Shown here: piece by piece, positions 17,756 through 27,110 of the stretch
Layout: every line of letters starts with the position of its first letter
How positions within the stretch are numbered: position 1 is the stretch's first letter
Assembly (NCBI GenBank): GCA_000317655.1
Contig: CP003940.1
Span: forward strand, 744,001-808,000
DNA length: 64,000 nucleotides
Reading direction: 5' to 3'
Origin: Cyanobacterium stanieri PCC 7202
GTDB lineage: Bacteria; Cyanobacteriota; Cyanobacteriia; Cyanobacteriales; Cyanobacteriaceae
Made by a program: the position numbers and the translations under genes
Notes under the pieces: generated by a model
Seen by the model: only the letters and a program-made list of their open reading frames with translations
Databases searched by the model: none
What the model was told of the DNA's origin: nothing

Positions 17756-18451
17756 TTAATACCCCACAGTTTTAAGCATTAACTGACCATTATAAGGACT
17801 ATATAGGACATAACTTGCTTGATGGGGAACTTTGCCCACGTTACCCACCCCAATAATTTTTTTCTCCTTAACATCCTTGCTATAACTACTCTGATCATCC
17901 AAAGTCATTACTTGTGATGTTAAATTACCCTGCTCTAACCTATACTCATACAATAAACCAGAACGCCCCGAAAACATATAATTAACATTCATCCGTTGTA
18001 AACGATCCAACATTACCCAAGGAGAAGTATCAGGGGTTAGCATTTCACCTACACTAACAGTGCTACCATGAATCAAAAGACAATCGAACTCCACAAAACC
18101 AAAATCCAATTTTTGTAACCAGTCCATCACCTCACGGGAAATAGAATCCCATAACTTTTTAGTAGCATCAACTCCAAATTGATCAATTAACTCCATAGGA
18201 TCAGCCGTAGAAGTCAATCCATGAAGGATTAAACATTGTTCCTCCCACCAACCACGACACACATGGGGGATTAATTCATCACTGGGGGGATTGGTTATCC
18301 TCTCGATAACCCTCTCATTTTGCAAACTAATACCAACCACATCACCCAATATATATATATCCTCAATGGTTTGTGTTTGTTGATAAATATCTTTTAATAC
18401 TGCTTCGTAAGCCTTTAAATTTCCTTCAATTCCGCTTAAAATTGCCCACAT
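17756..18451 (-). CDS. Degenerate metallophosphoesterase-like protein
   Basis: A 231-residue calcineurin-fold protein related to its upstream neighbour. The first metal motif DxH is lost (LSGIEGN where active enzymes have SDIHGN), and the last motif GHxH has become GRSG. GDVVG and IHGS remain. Three or more of the metal ligands are therefore missing and phosphatase activity is unlikely; a binding or regulatory role is inference. It lies 43 nt upstream of thrS with a metal-regulator box in the gap. Confidence 0.75.
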   Translation of the reverse strand: MWAILSGIEGNLKAYEAVLKDIYQQTQTIEDIYILGDVVGISLQNERVIERITNPPSDELIPHVCRGWWEEQCLILHGLTSTADPMELIDQFGVDATKKLWDSISREVMDWLQKLDFGFVEFDCLLIHGSTVSVGEMLTPDTSPWVMLDRLQRMNVNYMFSGRSGLLYEYRLEQGNLTSQVMTLDDQSSYSKDVKEKKIIGVGNVGKVPHQASYVLYSPYNGQLMLKTVGY

Positions 18452-18519
18452 TTTTCTTAGTAAATATTTGATAGTGAATGCGTAAGTCCATCAGATACTA
18501 CACTGAGTAAAACTTAATC

Positions 18520-18554
18520 ATTGTCAATTGTCCATTGTTAATTGTCCATTGTTG
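18520..18554. repeat. Heptamer repeat, five units
   Basis: ATTGTCA-ATTGTCC-ATTGTTA-ATTGTCC-ATTGTTG, a perfect period-7 block ending 1 nt before the stop codon of the next minus-strand gene. Part of the dispersed heptamer family. Confidence 0.7.
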
Positions 18555-18555
18555 A

Positions 18556-19371
18556 CTACCTTTGACAGACATGGGATGCGTCTTCCGCTTTTTCCGCAAA
18601 CTCCAATCCCCTACTCAAACGCCAAGCAAAAATAGGCGGTAAACCTTTCTCGATAATATCTCGACAAGTGGAGTGATAATCATATTCAACCTCCCTTAAA
18701 GTTACTTCCCCTGTTTCTTTGTGGTAAATAACATAAGTGGCATTTGGTCTTCCGTGACGAGGTTCACCCACAGATCCCACATTTATAATACGTTTTAAGG
18801 GGCTAGAAAACTGTTTTTCTGCCGATGATGAGTCCATGGGTTGCTCAATTTTTACTTGTAACATACCCCCTGTTAAGTCACGAACATAGGGAATATGGGT
18901 ATGTCCACAAAATAAAACGTCCGCAGAGGAGCTTAAAACACGCTCTAGGGCGGTAAAAGCATCCATTTCGGGCAAAATGTATTCGTGGTTGCTTTGGGGG
19001 CTACCATGGGCAAAACAGAGATTATCTAGTTTCAGAGTATGGGGTAATTCAGCGAGAAATTGACGATTTTCTGGGGTAATTTGTTCATTTGTCCATTCAT
19101 GGGCGAGGATACCTCTTTTTTCTGCCAAAAGAGAGGGATAACTACATTCACAGGCGTTTAACCCTTCTACTATATCTTCATCCCAACATCCTTGTACGGA
19201 GGGAATTTCTAACTCTCGAATTTTATCAACTATTTCATTAGGGTGGGGACCATACCCTACTAAGTCACCTAAGCTATAGATAGCGTCACACTGATGATCT
19301 TCAATATCTTTTAACACCGCTTCAAAAGCTGGTAAATTAGCATGAAGGCAGGACATAACAGCAATTTTCAT
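18556..19371 (-). CDS. Metallophosphoesterase with substituted metal ligands
   Basis: A 271-residue calcineurin-fold phosphoesterase. Motifs in order: SCLHANL (aspartate of DxH replaced by cysteine), GDLVGYGP, GCWDED (asparagine-histidine of GNHD replaced), AHGSP, and CGHTHIP. The C/H-rich set, including NACECSYP, could favour zinc over iron/manganese; this is inference. The substrate is unknown. The gene is transcribed after the CobW-like gene and before its degenerate paralogue and thrS, with gaps of about 105 nt. Confidence 0.8.
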   Translation of the reverse strand: MKIAVMSCLHANLPAFEAVLKDIEDHQCDAIYSLGDLVGYGPHPNEIVDKIRELEIPSVQGCWDEDIVEGLNACECSYPSLLAEKRGILAHEWTNEQITPENRQFLAELPHTLKLDNLCFAHGSPQSNHEYILPEMDAFTALERVLSSSADVLFCGHTHIPYVRDLTGGMLQVKIEQPMDSSSAEKQFSSPLKRIINVGSVGEPRHGRPNATYVIYHKETGEVTLREVEYDYHSTCRDIIEKGLPPIFAWRLSRGLEFAEKAEDASHVCQR

Positions 19372-19476
19372 TTATATTTTTTCCTCAATTTAGATAAATT
19401 GTTTGTAGTTAAGGCTTTGTTTGTAGTTAAGGCTTTAGCCTTGAACTTTGCATTTGATGTAAATTTGATGAAAAAC

Positions 19477-20265
19477 TTAAGCAGTATTACTTGTTAAAGA
19501 TTGTTTTACTTGTTGCTGATAAAAATAAACCGCTGAATCATCCAAACAAAAATCCCCTAAAGTATCAGCCATGGCTTTTTTATCTAAGTTAAAACCAATA
19601 ATTTCTAAACCACTAAAATGAGTTGGTCTGCCCTCAAGGGATAATGGTAAATTTAAGGGATAAAAATCTGGACTATAACTGTTTTGTAAATATTCACCGT
19701 AAATACATTGACCATCCATAATGTTGAATATACCTTTTGCTCGGAGAATATCACCATAAGCACCTAGGGTTAACTCTTGCCAAAAGGTTTCTAAACTAGA
19801 AAAATCTAGCACTTCTTTTGTTAAATTAGCTCGGTGTATTTGTAAATCGGAAAAGTTTTGTAAATGGGGTTTTATGGTTATGGTTTGATTGATAATAATT
19901 TTGTTAACTAGGGATTTCCATTTATCTTGATTTTCTGTTGGGCTTACTATGGCTATTACTTGAGCATTTAATTTTTCAAATAAATCTTTGATGGGGGCAT
20001 AATCTACATATTCAGGTACTTCTAAATAGATATGATTTTTTTGAGATAATTCTATTAAGTCTTGGGGAGATTGTACATCTACAATTGATAAGTCCTGATG
20101 AATACTTTGTAAAAAAGCACCATCAAGGGGAAAGGTATTGGTTTTCGGACTGTAATAATAAAAATTGTTGTCCTGACTTTCCTTTAACTGTTGTTGTATC
20201 CAATGAGTTTTGCCTACACCAAAACTGCCCATTACTACTGTGATCATATTTTTTGATGGTGACAT
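19477..20265 (-). CDS. Divergent CobW/COG0523-like GTPase
   Basis: A 262-residue G3E GTPase relative. Walker A is VMGSFGVGKTHW, and NKxD may be represented by LVNKIIIN. The C-terminal half has the CobW-C pattern LRAKGIFNIMDG...GLEIIGFNLD. The CxCC metal-binding motif of true COG0523 zinc chaperones is absent, so it is a shortened or divergent member. ATG at 20265 is used; 20247 (MITVVMG) is an equally good start. A Fur/Zur-type box lies 10 nt upstream. COG0523 genes are common Zur targets, which fits. Confidence 0.65.
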   Translation of the reverse strand: MSPSKNMITVVMGSFGVGKTHWIQQQLKESQDNNFYYYSPKTNTFPLDGAFLQSIHQDLSIVDVQSPQDLIELSQKNHIYLEVPEYVDYAPIKDLFEKLNAQVIAIVSPTENQDKWKSLVNKIIINQTITIKPHLQNFSDLQIHRANLTKEVLDFSSLETFWQELTLGAYGDILRAKGIFNIMDGQCIYGEYLQNSYSPDFYPLNLPLSLEGRPTHFSGLEIIGFNLDKKAMADTLGDFCLDDSAVYFYQQQVKQSLTSNTA

Positions 20266-20274
20266 TAATAAAAA

Positions 20275-20291
20275 TGATAATCGTTATTATC
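20275..20291 (-). promoter_or_regulatory. Fur/Zur-type box before the CobW-like gene
   Basis: TGATAATCGTTATTATC contains the perfect inverted repeat GATAAT-CGTT-ATTATC and matches the Zur-like consensus at 12 of 14 positions. It lies 10 nt upstream of the start at 20265, so repression at the promoter is plausible. Confidence 0.5.
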
Positions 20292-20355
20292 TTTTTTGGC
20301 AATGGTCGTTGATTTGTTTTAATCTGAGTTTTTGATAAACTGAAAAATTTTTGGG

Positions 20356-21738
20356 TTATTTACCAATACAAAAACGACTAAAAATTCGATCTAAAACTGA
20401 CTCTGTAACTTCTTCCCCTGTAATTTCTCCTAATGCTTGGATGGCACTACGTAAGTCGATAGTCCAAAAATCGAGGGGGAGTTGATTGTCGATGGTTTCT
20501 TGTACTTGATTTAAGGCTACTTTGGCACGGGTAAGGGCAGCGGCTTGTCTTTGGTTGATGGCGATGTCCAAATCTTGGGCTTGGGTGATGCCTGTTTCTA
20601 CGGTGTTGATGATGGCGTTTTCTAAGTCGGTAATGCCTTGTTGGATGGTGGCGGCGGTTTTGACTATTTGTTTAATTTCTGGGGGGTAGGTTAAGTTTTC
20701 CTTGGCAATATCGATTTTATTGATGATGAGGATGATATTAAGGTGTTTGATTTGTTGATAGATTTCCTCGTCTTCTGACATCCATCCTGTTTCCCCAGAG
20801 ATGGTAAACAGTACCAAATCTGCTTGGTTAACGGCTTTGAGCGATCGCATTACACCGATTTTTTCGACGGTATCTTCTGTTTCCCTGATGCCTGCGGTGT
20901 CTAATACTTGGATGGGGATACCATTTACCACCAATTGAGATTCTACCACATCCCTAGTGGTTCCGGGTAGATCTGTGACTATGGCGCGATCGCTCTTACT
21001 CCAAGCATTCAATAAACTAGATTTTCCCACATTGGGGCGCCCGACAATGGCAACTTTTAAACCACTACGCAACAATTCTCCTTGTTCTTTTGTGGCCAAA
21101 ATGTGTTTTATCTTGATTAAATTTTCCTCCACATCTTGAATAATTTGCTCCTCATCTAGGGGGGGTAAATCATCCTCAAAATCAATTCTTGCCTCCACCT
21201 CCGCCAAAATATCCAAAAGATTGTGACGCATATCCCGAATGGGTTGGGCAAGTTTTCCTTGTAATCCTGCCAAGGCAACTTGGGAAGCATAGGCAGATTT
21301 TGCCCCTACCATCTCGGCAATACTTTCGGCTTGGGTTAAGTCAATTCTGCCATTGAGAAATGCCCGTAAACTAAATTCCCCTCCATTGGCTAACCTAGCG
21401 CCATATTCCAAACATAATTCTAATACCTGTTGTACGGGAATAATTCCCCCATGACAATGAAACTCTATCACATCCTCCCTCGTAAACGAGCGGGGAGATT
21501 GCATATAAATCAACAAGGCTTCGTCAACGACTTTCTCGGTGATGGGATTTTTCACATAACCATAAATGACTTGATGGGATTGCCATTTTGGTTTCCCTTG
21601 GGGTTTAAATATTTTCTGAGCAATTTCTAGGGCATTAACACCGCTCAATCTTACTATACCAATACTACCCTGATTTGGTACTACTGCCGAGGCGATCGCA
21701 ACTATGGTATCTTGTTGAATTATATCTTTCACAAACAA
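20356..21738 (-). CDS. mnmE: tRNA modification GTPase MnmE
   Basis: With MnmG it makes the 5-carboxymethylaminomethyl group on U34 of several tRNAs. The 460-residue protein has the N-terminal THF-binding domain ([10 protein letters not shown]), a helical domain, and an inserted G domain with [26 protein letters not shown] and NKID. It ends with the C-terminal FCIGK that carries the catalytic cysteine. No in-frame ATG exists at the family start: TTG (21738) or GTG (21732) must be used. A heptamer block sits directly in front, so no Shine-Dalgarno is seen. Confidence 0.96.
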   Translation of the reverse strand: MFVKDIIQQDTIVAIASAVVPNQGSIGIVRLSGVNALEIAQKIFKPQGKPKWQSHQVIYGYVKNPITEKVVDEALLIYMQSPRSFTREDVIEFHCHGGIIPVQQVLELCLEYGARLANGGEFSLRAFLNGRIDLTQAESIAEMVGAKSAYASQVALAGLQGKLAQPIRDMRHNLLDILAEVEARIDFEDDLPPLDEEQIIQDVEENLIKIKHILATKEQGELLRSGLKVAIVGRPNVGKSSLLNAWSKSDRAIVTDLPGTTRDVVESQLVVNGIPIQVLDTAGIRETEDTVEKIGVMRSLKAVNQADLVLFTISGETGWMSEDEEIYQQIKHLNIILIINKIDIAKENLTYPPEIKQIVKTAATIQQGITDLENAIINTVETGITQAQDLDIAINQRQAAALTRAKVALNQVQETIDNQLPLDFWTIDLRSAIQALGEITGEEVTESVLDRIFSRFCIGK

Positions 21739-21741
21739 AAT

Positions 21742-21771
21742 GGGGAATGGGGAATGGGCAATAGGGAATGG
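21742..21771. repeat. Heptamer repeat, four units, abutting mnmE
   Basis: GGGAATG-GGGAATG-GGCAATA-GGGAATG, starting 4 nt from the first possible mnmE codon. A second block, ATTATTC-ATTCTCA-ATTATCC-ATTGTGA-ATTATCC, lies at 21832-21866. Both belong to the period-7 family. Confidence 0.7.
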
Positions 21772-21868
21772 TGATAGAAATTAATATTTAGAAAAGATGG
21801 ACAACTAAGAATAAATAGAAAACCGAATTTCATTATTCATTCTCAATTATCCATTGTGAATTATCCAC

Positions 21869-21997
21869 TTAGCTTTGCTGATTACGCTTAGCGAGGAAAT
21901 TTTGTAACTGACTGATAGCCACTGCACCAATATTAAAAACAGCCCAACCTGCAGCAATTCCTAGAGGTAACAATACAACAACAATTCTCCAGTCCAT
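21869..21997 (-). CDS. psbY: Photosystem II protein PsbY
   Basis: A 42-residue single-span thylakoid protein at the edge of photosystem II near cytochrome b559. The translation [20 protein letters not shown] then [16 protein letters not shown] matches the PsbY family from end to end. GGAG lies 7 nt before the ATG. A heptamer block ends 2 nt after the stop. It is too short for most automatic ORF cut-offs. Confidence 0.93.
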   Translation of the reverse strand: MDWRIVVVLLPLGIAAGWAVFNIGAVAISQLQNFLAKRNQQS

Positions 21998-22090
21998 TTT
22001 TACTTCTCCAGTTTTTTGTTATAAATGTATTAAATTGATACTATCGCCAAATAAAAGGACGATTTTTTAAATTATTCACCCTTCATAATC

Positions 22091-23278
22091 TCATAATAAT
22101 TTGTTTTTGTCCATGGTGTGAAGGAAAACCCCAATTCTATTTACTGCCTCTTGCAAAACCTCCACAGGTTGCACTAGGGCAAACCTTACATAGCCTTCCC
22201 CCTGCTTCCCAAAACCTGCCCCTGGGGAAAGGGCGACTCCTGTTGCTTGGACTAAATCGACACAAAACTTAATAGAATCGTCATAGGTAGGGGGTAATTT
22301 TGCCCATAGATAAAGGGTGGCGGAGGGGGTATCAACTTCCCAGCCAATATTTTTCAGGGAGTTAACTAAAAAGTCTCGTCTTTGACGATAAATATTGACG
22401 GTTTCTTGGACGCATTCTTGGGAGGAGGTGAGGGCAACCATAGCACCTTCTAAAATGCCTTTATATTGATTAAAGTCCACCACAGATTTTACTTGTTTAA
22501 GGGCGGTAATTAATTGACTATTACCAATGGCAAAACCGATTCTAAATCCTCCCATATTATAAGATTTTGAAAAGGTAAAAAATTCCATAGAAACTTTTTT
22601 TTCTGGATCTGTTTGTAATATTGAGGGAGGTTTTTTATCGTCAAAATAAATATCTAAATAGGGAAAATCATGGACTAAAACAAGCCCATTTTGCTCACAA
22701 AATTTAACTGCTTTTTCAAAAAAACTTTTAGGGGCGATCGCACTGGTGGGGTTATGGGGATAACTCAAAATCATCATTTTTGAGCGAGATAAAATATCAT
22801 CAGGAATCTGCTCAAATTGGGGTAAAAAATCATTTTCTGCCAAAAGAGGCATGGGATAAATATGCCCCCCTGCCAAATACACCCCCCCTGCATGGGAAGG
22901 ATAACCAGGATCTAATACTAGGGCGTAATCCCCTTCATTTAAAACAGTTAGGGGTAAATGGGCGGTGCCTTCTTGGGAACCAATAAGGGGCAATACTTCG
23001 GTATCAGGATCAACTTGCACCCCAAATCTTTGCCCATACCAATGTGCTATTACTTGCCTAAATTCTAATGTGCCTCGATGTAATAAATAACCATGGTTAG
23101 CGGAATTATCCAAGGAAGAGGCGATCGCCTTTAAGATATGTTTAGGGGTAGGTAAATCAGCAGAACCTAAAGACAAATCAATTAAATTTTTACCATTTTT
23201 TACTGCCTCAGATTTTGCTTGATCCATATCAGCAAAAACATTACTTTTTAATGGTTTAATTCTCTTAGATAATTCCAT
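22091..23278 (-). CDS. Class I/II aminotransferase
   Basis: A 395-residue PLP-dependent aminotransferase of fold type I. The lysine that binds PLP is in FSKSYNMGGFRIG, the conserved LSYPHNPT and SLGSADLPTP blocks are present, and the C-terminal arginine region is GYVRFALVQP. It resembles the cyanobacterial AspC/LL-diaminopimelate aminotransferase-like group (Synechocystis sll0938 type); the exact amino donor cannot be read from sequence. It follows the thioredoxin gene on the same strand. Confidence 0.88.
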   Translation of the reverse strand: MELSKRIKPLKSNVFADMDQAKSEAVKNGKNLIDLSLGSADLPTPKHILKAIASSLDNSANHGYLLHRGTLEFRQVIAHWYGQRFGVQVDPDTEVLPLIGSQEGTAHLPLTVLNEGDYALVLDPGYPSHAGGVYLAGGHIYPMPLLAENDFLPQFEQIPDDILSRSKMMILSYPHNPTSAIAPKSFFEKAVKFCEQNGLVLVHDFPYLDIYFDDKKPPSILQTDPEKKVSMEFFTFSKSYNMGGFRIGFAIGNSQLITALKQVKSVVDFNQYKGILEGAMVALTSSQECVQETVNIYRQRRDFLVNSLKNIGWEVDTPSATLYLWAKLPPTYDDSIKFCVDLVQATGVALSPGAGFGKQGEGYVRFALVQPVEVLQEAVNRIGVFLHTMDKNKLL

Positions 23279-23366
23279 TATTTTTTAATTATTTTAATAT
23301 GCTCAATGGGGTAAATTTAATGAATTGAGAGTTGGTAATCGGTAATGAAATTTTAAATGATAGTAT

Positions 23367-23398
23367 AAGTCCCCCAGAATTGGGGGATGTTTTGGGGC
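23367..23398 (-). repeat. CCCCCA hairpin repeat, copy 2
   Basis: Same element as at 11476, beginning 6 nt after the thioredoxin stop, read on the minus strand as GCCCC...CCCCCAATTCTGGGGGACTT. Orientation relative to the upstream gene is conserved. Confidence 0.75.
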
Positions 23399-23403
23399 AA
23401 AGC

Positions 23404-23727
23404 CTAAACAGCCGATTCTACAAAATCCTGTAACCCCTGTTTACCAATAGCCCCCTCATGGGAACTAATCATATTACCATCTTTGAAAATTCTGAGGGCT
23501 GGTACACCTTCTACCTTGCAGGTTGCCACACTATCAGGACTGGCATCAACTTCCAATTTTACCACCTTGAGGCGATCGCTATAGTTTTCTGCTACCCAAC
23601 TAACCGAAGGAGACACCAAGCGGCAAGGACCACACCAAGGCGCCCAGAAATAAGCTAAAACTGTCTCATTAGCCTTCACCACTTCATCATTAAACTGAGA
23701 ATCTTGAATTTCGATTACTTTACTCAT
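23404..23727 (-). CDS. Thioredoxin
   Basis: A 107-residue thioredoxin with the active site WAPWCGPCR and the cis-proline in GVPALRIFKDG. It reduces disulphides in target enzymes using ferredoxin- or NADPH-dependent thioredoxin reductase. The sequence differs from the main m-type TrxA (for example NYSDRLKVVKLEVDAS and ALRIF), so it may be a second cyanobacterial thioredoxin such as TrxB. A 3' hairpin repeat follows the stop closely. Confidence 0.92.
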   Translation of the reverse strand: MSKVIEIQDSQFNDEVVKANETVLAYFWAPWCGPCRLVSPSVSWVAENYSDRLKVVKLEVDASPDSVATCKVEGVPALRIFKDGNMISSHEGAIGKQGLQDFVESAV

Positions 23728-24249
23728 AATTTTCTAAAAATAATAACAATAAATTGAAAGGATAATTTTATCTATGGCAGAGTACCTAAGATAACAGAAC
23801 ACCTTCTATCTTATCGTTACCATGGATTGAGAATCAATATACTGGGAGTCATCCGTTTATTTACGTAGAAATATTAATTCTTTATATTTATATTTTTTAT
23901 TAATATTTTAAAATGTTAAATATTTATTAATAAATATGTTATTTGCTCCTTTATTTCGACTCAAATGATATACTAATAGTATGGAAAACATATTTTTATT
24001 TGAGGAGAATTTATTTAATTTTTTTGTAAAATCTGTCAGTTGTTATTCCATGATATTCTTTTGGGAAAATAAATAATTGAGAATCTTTTTTATTTTAATC
24101 ATCATCATCAAAAGGAAAATAAGGTTGTCACGAAAATTTATTATTAAGTTTTAACATCACGAAAACTAAGCAAAAAAATATCTTTTCTCTTTTCAGGAGT
24201 AAACAATAACAACTAAAGTTTGCCAATTAGATTAGGAGATATTGCGCTC
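23728..24249. other. Long AT-rich intergenic region, no gene seen
   Basis: This 522-nt divergent region separates the thioredoxin gene and the SH3 gene. It holds an inverted repeat TAAGATA/TATCTTA (about 23789-23815) and long A/T runs. The longest plus-strand ORF (32 codons from 23981) has no family resemblance. It probably contains two divergent promoters. Confidence 0.6.
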
Positions 24250-24786
24250 ATGAATACAATCTTATCCACAACCATCAAAACAGCTTTAATTTCAACCACC
24301 GCCCTAGCGGGATTATTGTTACCCAACGCTATTAAGCCAGAAACTCCAGCCGTGGCTCAAAATAGTATCGCCGTGGTTTATGCCCCTCCATCCAATGTCA
24401 GAGCGACCCCCAATGGTAGAATTATCTGTAGTGTAAGAAGGGTTAGCACCATCAACATCTATGGAGAAAATAATGGCTGGTATGTAACCGATGCCTGTGG
24501 TACCATGGGGTATATCCATCATAGCCAGATTAGTTTCCAAAGTAATGTTCACACTGGCTCAGGAGTGAGGGCTGGATTGTGTTATGTTACTAATTTACGC
24601 ACAGGACAACTTGCCGTAAGACACTCCCCCGGAGGATCATCTTTTGCAGGTCTAAATAACGGTAATACAGTTCAATATATTCGGGGTAATCATCCCTGGT
24701 ATTTGGTGACTGTGATTAACGGCCCTAATAGTGCTGTTAATAATCGTACTGGATGGGTAAATGCTAACTATTTGGATTGTTATTAA
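24250..24786 (+). CDS. Secreted SH3-domain protein
   Basis: A 178-residue exported protein. A signal peptide covers about the first 35 residues and ends near PAVAQN. Two bacterial SH3-like units follow: one starts SNVRATPNGRIICSV and ends MGYIHHSQI, the other NLRTGQLAVRHSPGG and ends TGWVNANYL. Four cysteines in the mature part suggest disulphides. Such domains often bind peptidoglycan or metals. I start at the ATG at 24250, with AGGAG 11 nt upstream. rlmN follows after 13 nt, so they may be co-transcribed. Confidence 0.8.
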   Translation: MNTILSTTIKTALISTTALAGLLLPNAIKPETPAVAQNSIAVVYAPPSNVRATPNGRIICSVRRVSTINIYGENNGWYVTDACGTMGYIHHSQISFQSNVHTGSGVRAGLCYVTNLRTGQLAVRHSPGGSSFAGLNNGNTVQYIRGNHPWYLVTVINGPNSAVNNRTGWVNANYLDCY

Positions 24787-24799
24787 ATAGTCAAAATCA

Positions 24800-25825
24800 A
24801 TGACAGAAGTTTTATTAGGAAAATCGTTGCCCGAGTTGACTGATTGGGTACAACAACAAGGACAACCATCATATCGTGGAAAGCAGTTATATCAATGGTT
24901 ATACCAAAAGGGCGCTAGATCTCTTTTAGATATTACTGTTTTTCCTAAACAATGGCGAGAACAAAATCAGGAACAGGAAATCGGGCGATCGCACATAGAC
25001 TATTATAATACAGCGCCAGATGGTACCAGAAAATACCTCTTAAAACTCAAAGATGGCTTGATTGTAGAAACCGTAGGCATTCCCACCGCCAAACGCCTCA
25101 CCGTGTGTGTCTCATCTCAGGTAGGCTGTGCCATGGCGTGTGATTTTTGTGCCACAGGAAAAGAAGGCTTCACCCGCAACCTCAAAGCCCATGAAATCAT
25201 CGATCAAATTTTAACCGTCCAAGAAGACTTTAACCAAAGGGTTTCCAATGTCGTATTTATGGGCATGGGTGAACCCTTACTAAACCTTCCTGAAGTAGTA
25301 AAAGCCATCCAATCCATTAACCAAGACGTGGGTATTGGCGCCCGTAACCTCACCGTCTCCACCGTGGGCTTACCCCGTAAAATTTTAGATCTAGCCGAGC
25401 ATAAACTACAAATTACCTTTGCCGTCAGTCTCCATGCCTCCAACCAAAAACTAAGACAAAGTTTAATCCCCAGTGCGGTGCATTATCCCCTCAGTCAACT
25501 ACTCAACGACTGTAAAGAATATGTCAACATCACAGGAAGAAGAGTAACCTTCGAGTATGTCCTACTAGCAGGAGTCAACGACTTACCCGAACACGCCCAC
25601 GAGTTAGCACGGCAAATCAGGGGTTTTCAAACCCATGTAAACCTAATTCCCTATAATCCCATTTCCGAAGCAGACTATCAGCGCCCTAGCCCCGAAAGAA
25701 TTAAACAATTTACCCAGATACTAGAGCAACAAAAAATCGCCGTCAGCGTTCGTTATTCCCGTGGCTTAGAAGCCGATGCCGCCTGTGGACAATTGCGCAG
25801 TAACAAATCAAGGGTAAATACATAA
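24800..25825 (+). CDS. rlmN: Dual-specificity RNA methyltransferase RlmN
   Basis: Radical SAM enzyme that makes 2-methyladenosine at A2503 of 23S rRNA and A37 of some tRNAs. The 341-residue product has the radical SAM cysteines in [15 protein letters not shown], the GMGEPLLN motif, and the C-terminal cysteine in ADAACGQL that carries the methyl in the reaction. Length is normal. The stop is followed within a few bases by the second MITE-like element. Confidence 0.97.
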   Translation: MTEVLLGKSLPELTDWVQQQGQPSYRGKQLYQWLYQKGARSLLDITVFPKQWREQNQEQEIGRSHIDYYNTAPDGTRKYLLKLKDGLIVETVGIPTAKRLTVCVSSQVGCAMACDFCATGKEGFTRNLKAHEIIDQILTVQEDFNQRVSNVVFMGMGEPLLNLPEVVKAIQSINQDVGIGARNLTVSTVGLPRKILDLAEHKLQITFAVSLHASNQKLRQSLIPSAVHYPLSQLLNDCKEYVNITGRRVTFEYVLLAGVNDLPEHAHELARQIRGFQTHVNLIPYNPISEADYQRPSPERIKQFTQILEQQKIAVSVRYSRGLEADAACGQLRSNKSRVNT

Positions 25826-26023
25826 CCTCAGTTCGGGATAACAGTTGTCAGTATGGTTAGGTTGCAGGTTACAGGTTGCAGGTTACAGGTTTAAAATACG
25901 ACCAGCCTTTGTTAGTTCCTTGATGGAACTAAGTATCAGAAAATTAATTAACATTACAGTTTTTGTAAATTTCTTAACCTGATACCTGACACCCGATACC
26001 TGGCACCTTTACAAGACTATAAT
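25823..26023 (+). mobile_element. MITE-like element, second copy (right end lost)
   Basis: Matches 11541-11756 over about 190 bp with only two base differences, both in the heptamer tract (GGTTGCAGGTTACA in place of GGTTACAGGTTGCA). The left terminus TAACCTCAGTTCGGGATAA is complete and overlaps the rlmN stop codon. The right end stops at ACAAGACTATA, so the right inverted repeat is missing. Confidence 0.8.
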
Positions 26024-26049
26024 TTGAAACTATTTACCCTTGTTTCAAA

Positions 26050-26337
26050 CTAACCCATAATTTTGGGAACTCGGAAAAAGTCATCATCCCGAGAGGGGGC
26101 ATTATCCAATAAACTCTCTCTATCTTCGTAGGTCGTTTGTGCATCAGAGCGCATAATATTACTAACATCGATCGCCCTTGTAGTGGGTTCTACTTCACTG
26201 GTATCTAATTCACTTAATTGATCAAAATATCCAAGGATAGCATTTAACTGATTACCAAACTCCTGCTCCTCTTGTTCAGTAATATCTAAACGGGCTAAAT
26301 TAGCCACCTTTTTAACTTCTTCTTGACTAATACTCAT
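26050..26337 (-). CDS. gatC: Asp-tRNA(Asn)/Glu-tRNA(Gln) amidotransferase subunit C
   Basis: Small subunit of GatCAB, which converts Glu-tRNA(Gln) to Gln-tRNA(Gln), essential in cyanobacteria that lack GlnRS. The 95-residue product has the family pattern [13 protein letters not shown] and ends [12 protein letters not shown] start at the ATG at 26337; two codons further upstream is only a TTG. It lies alone, not with gatA or gatB. Confidence 0.95.
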   Translation of the reverse strand: MSISQEEVKKVANLARLDITEQEEQEFGNQLNAILGYFDQLSELDTSEVEPTTRAIDVSNIMRSDAQTTYEDRESLLDNAPSRDDDFFRVPKIMG

Positions 26338-26403
26338 AAACAATAACTAATAAAAAATAACAAAAACCCTCATTATAATAACAGGGTTAATCACTTATAT
26401 TTC

Positions 26404-26434
26404 AAGTCCCCCAGCATTGGGGGATTTAGGGGGC
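26404..26434 (-). repeat. CCCCCA hairpin repeat, copy 3
   Basis: Element of the same family (minus strand GCCCCCTAAATCCCCCAATG then CTGGGGGACTT) 16 nt after the ycf3 stop. Confidence 0.75.
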
Positions 26435-26449
26435 TAAAATTATCAATTA

Positions 26450-26971
26450 TTAAAAGAATACATCCATTTCAGATCTACCAGTGGTTTTGAGCCAATTTTG
26501 AGCCTCTAGGTAACTATTCGGGGAAATTCTGATCGCCTGTTTCCAATATTCTGCAGCCTTATCAAAGAAACTTTCCGCCTCATCTTCCTTTCCTTCCTGC
26601 TTACACTTATCCCCTTGATAATGATATAACACTGCAATATTATTAAGGGCAGAAGGTTTGCGAGGATTGAGTGCCAGACATTGATGGTAATAATCTAAGG
26701 CTTCCTCCAACTTACCATTACTAGCATGGATTAAACCCATATTATACAGGATTTCGCTGCGATCGCTCGGATCCTCCTCCAACTTCAAGGCTTCCTCATA
26801 GTTTTCAAGGGCTTCCGCATATTCCCCATCAGCCTGTGCCGACATACCATCACGGTAATATACAAACGCCTCTTTTGCCTTGGGGTTAATCGGTAAAACC
26901 TTTAAAATAATATCCGCCATAACGGTAAAAGTCTTATCGATAAAGTTATCATTTCTTTGAGATCTAGCCAT
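26450..26971 (-). CDS. ycf3: Photosystem I assembly protein Ycf3
   Basis: TPR protein needed for photosystem I assembly, peripheral on the thylakoid. The 173-residue product has the conserved start [15 protein letters not shown] and three TPRs ([53 protein letters not shown]). Length and end (NWLKTTGRS) are typical. It is followed by a hairpin repeat and is near hemF and gatC on the same strand. Confidence 0.97.
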   Translation of the reverse strand: MARSQRNDNFIDKTFTVMADIILKVLPINPKAKEAFVYYRDGMSAQADGEYAEALENYEEALKLEEDPSDRSEILYNMGLIHASNGKLEEALDYYHQCLALNPRKPSALNNIAVLYHYQGDKCKQEGKEDEAESFFDKAAEYWKQAIRISPNSYLEAQNWLKTTGRSEMDVFF

Positions 26972-27068
26972 ATATTTAATTTATTAAAAATAAAAGATTT
27001 TCCTTGATCCTAATACAAGTATCTATTATGTTGTTGTAAAGATTTTATATCCTCAAACCATAACATTT

Positions 27069-27099
27069 AAGTCCCCCTGTATTGGGGGATTTAGGGGGC
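27069..27099 (-). repeat. CCCCCA hairpin repeat, copy 4
   Basis: Fourth copy (minus strand GCCCCCTAAATCCCCCAATA then CAGGGGGACTT), 12 nt after the hemF stop; same orientation as the other copies. Confidence 0.75.
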
Positions 27100-27110
27100 A
27101 AAATTATCAA

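Noticed and set aside
23981-24079. A 32-codon plus-strand ORF between thioredoxin and the SH3 gene
   Set aside because: Very AT-rich, Phe/Asn-biased, no SD, no resemblance to a small photosystem protein.
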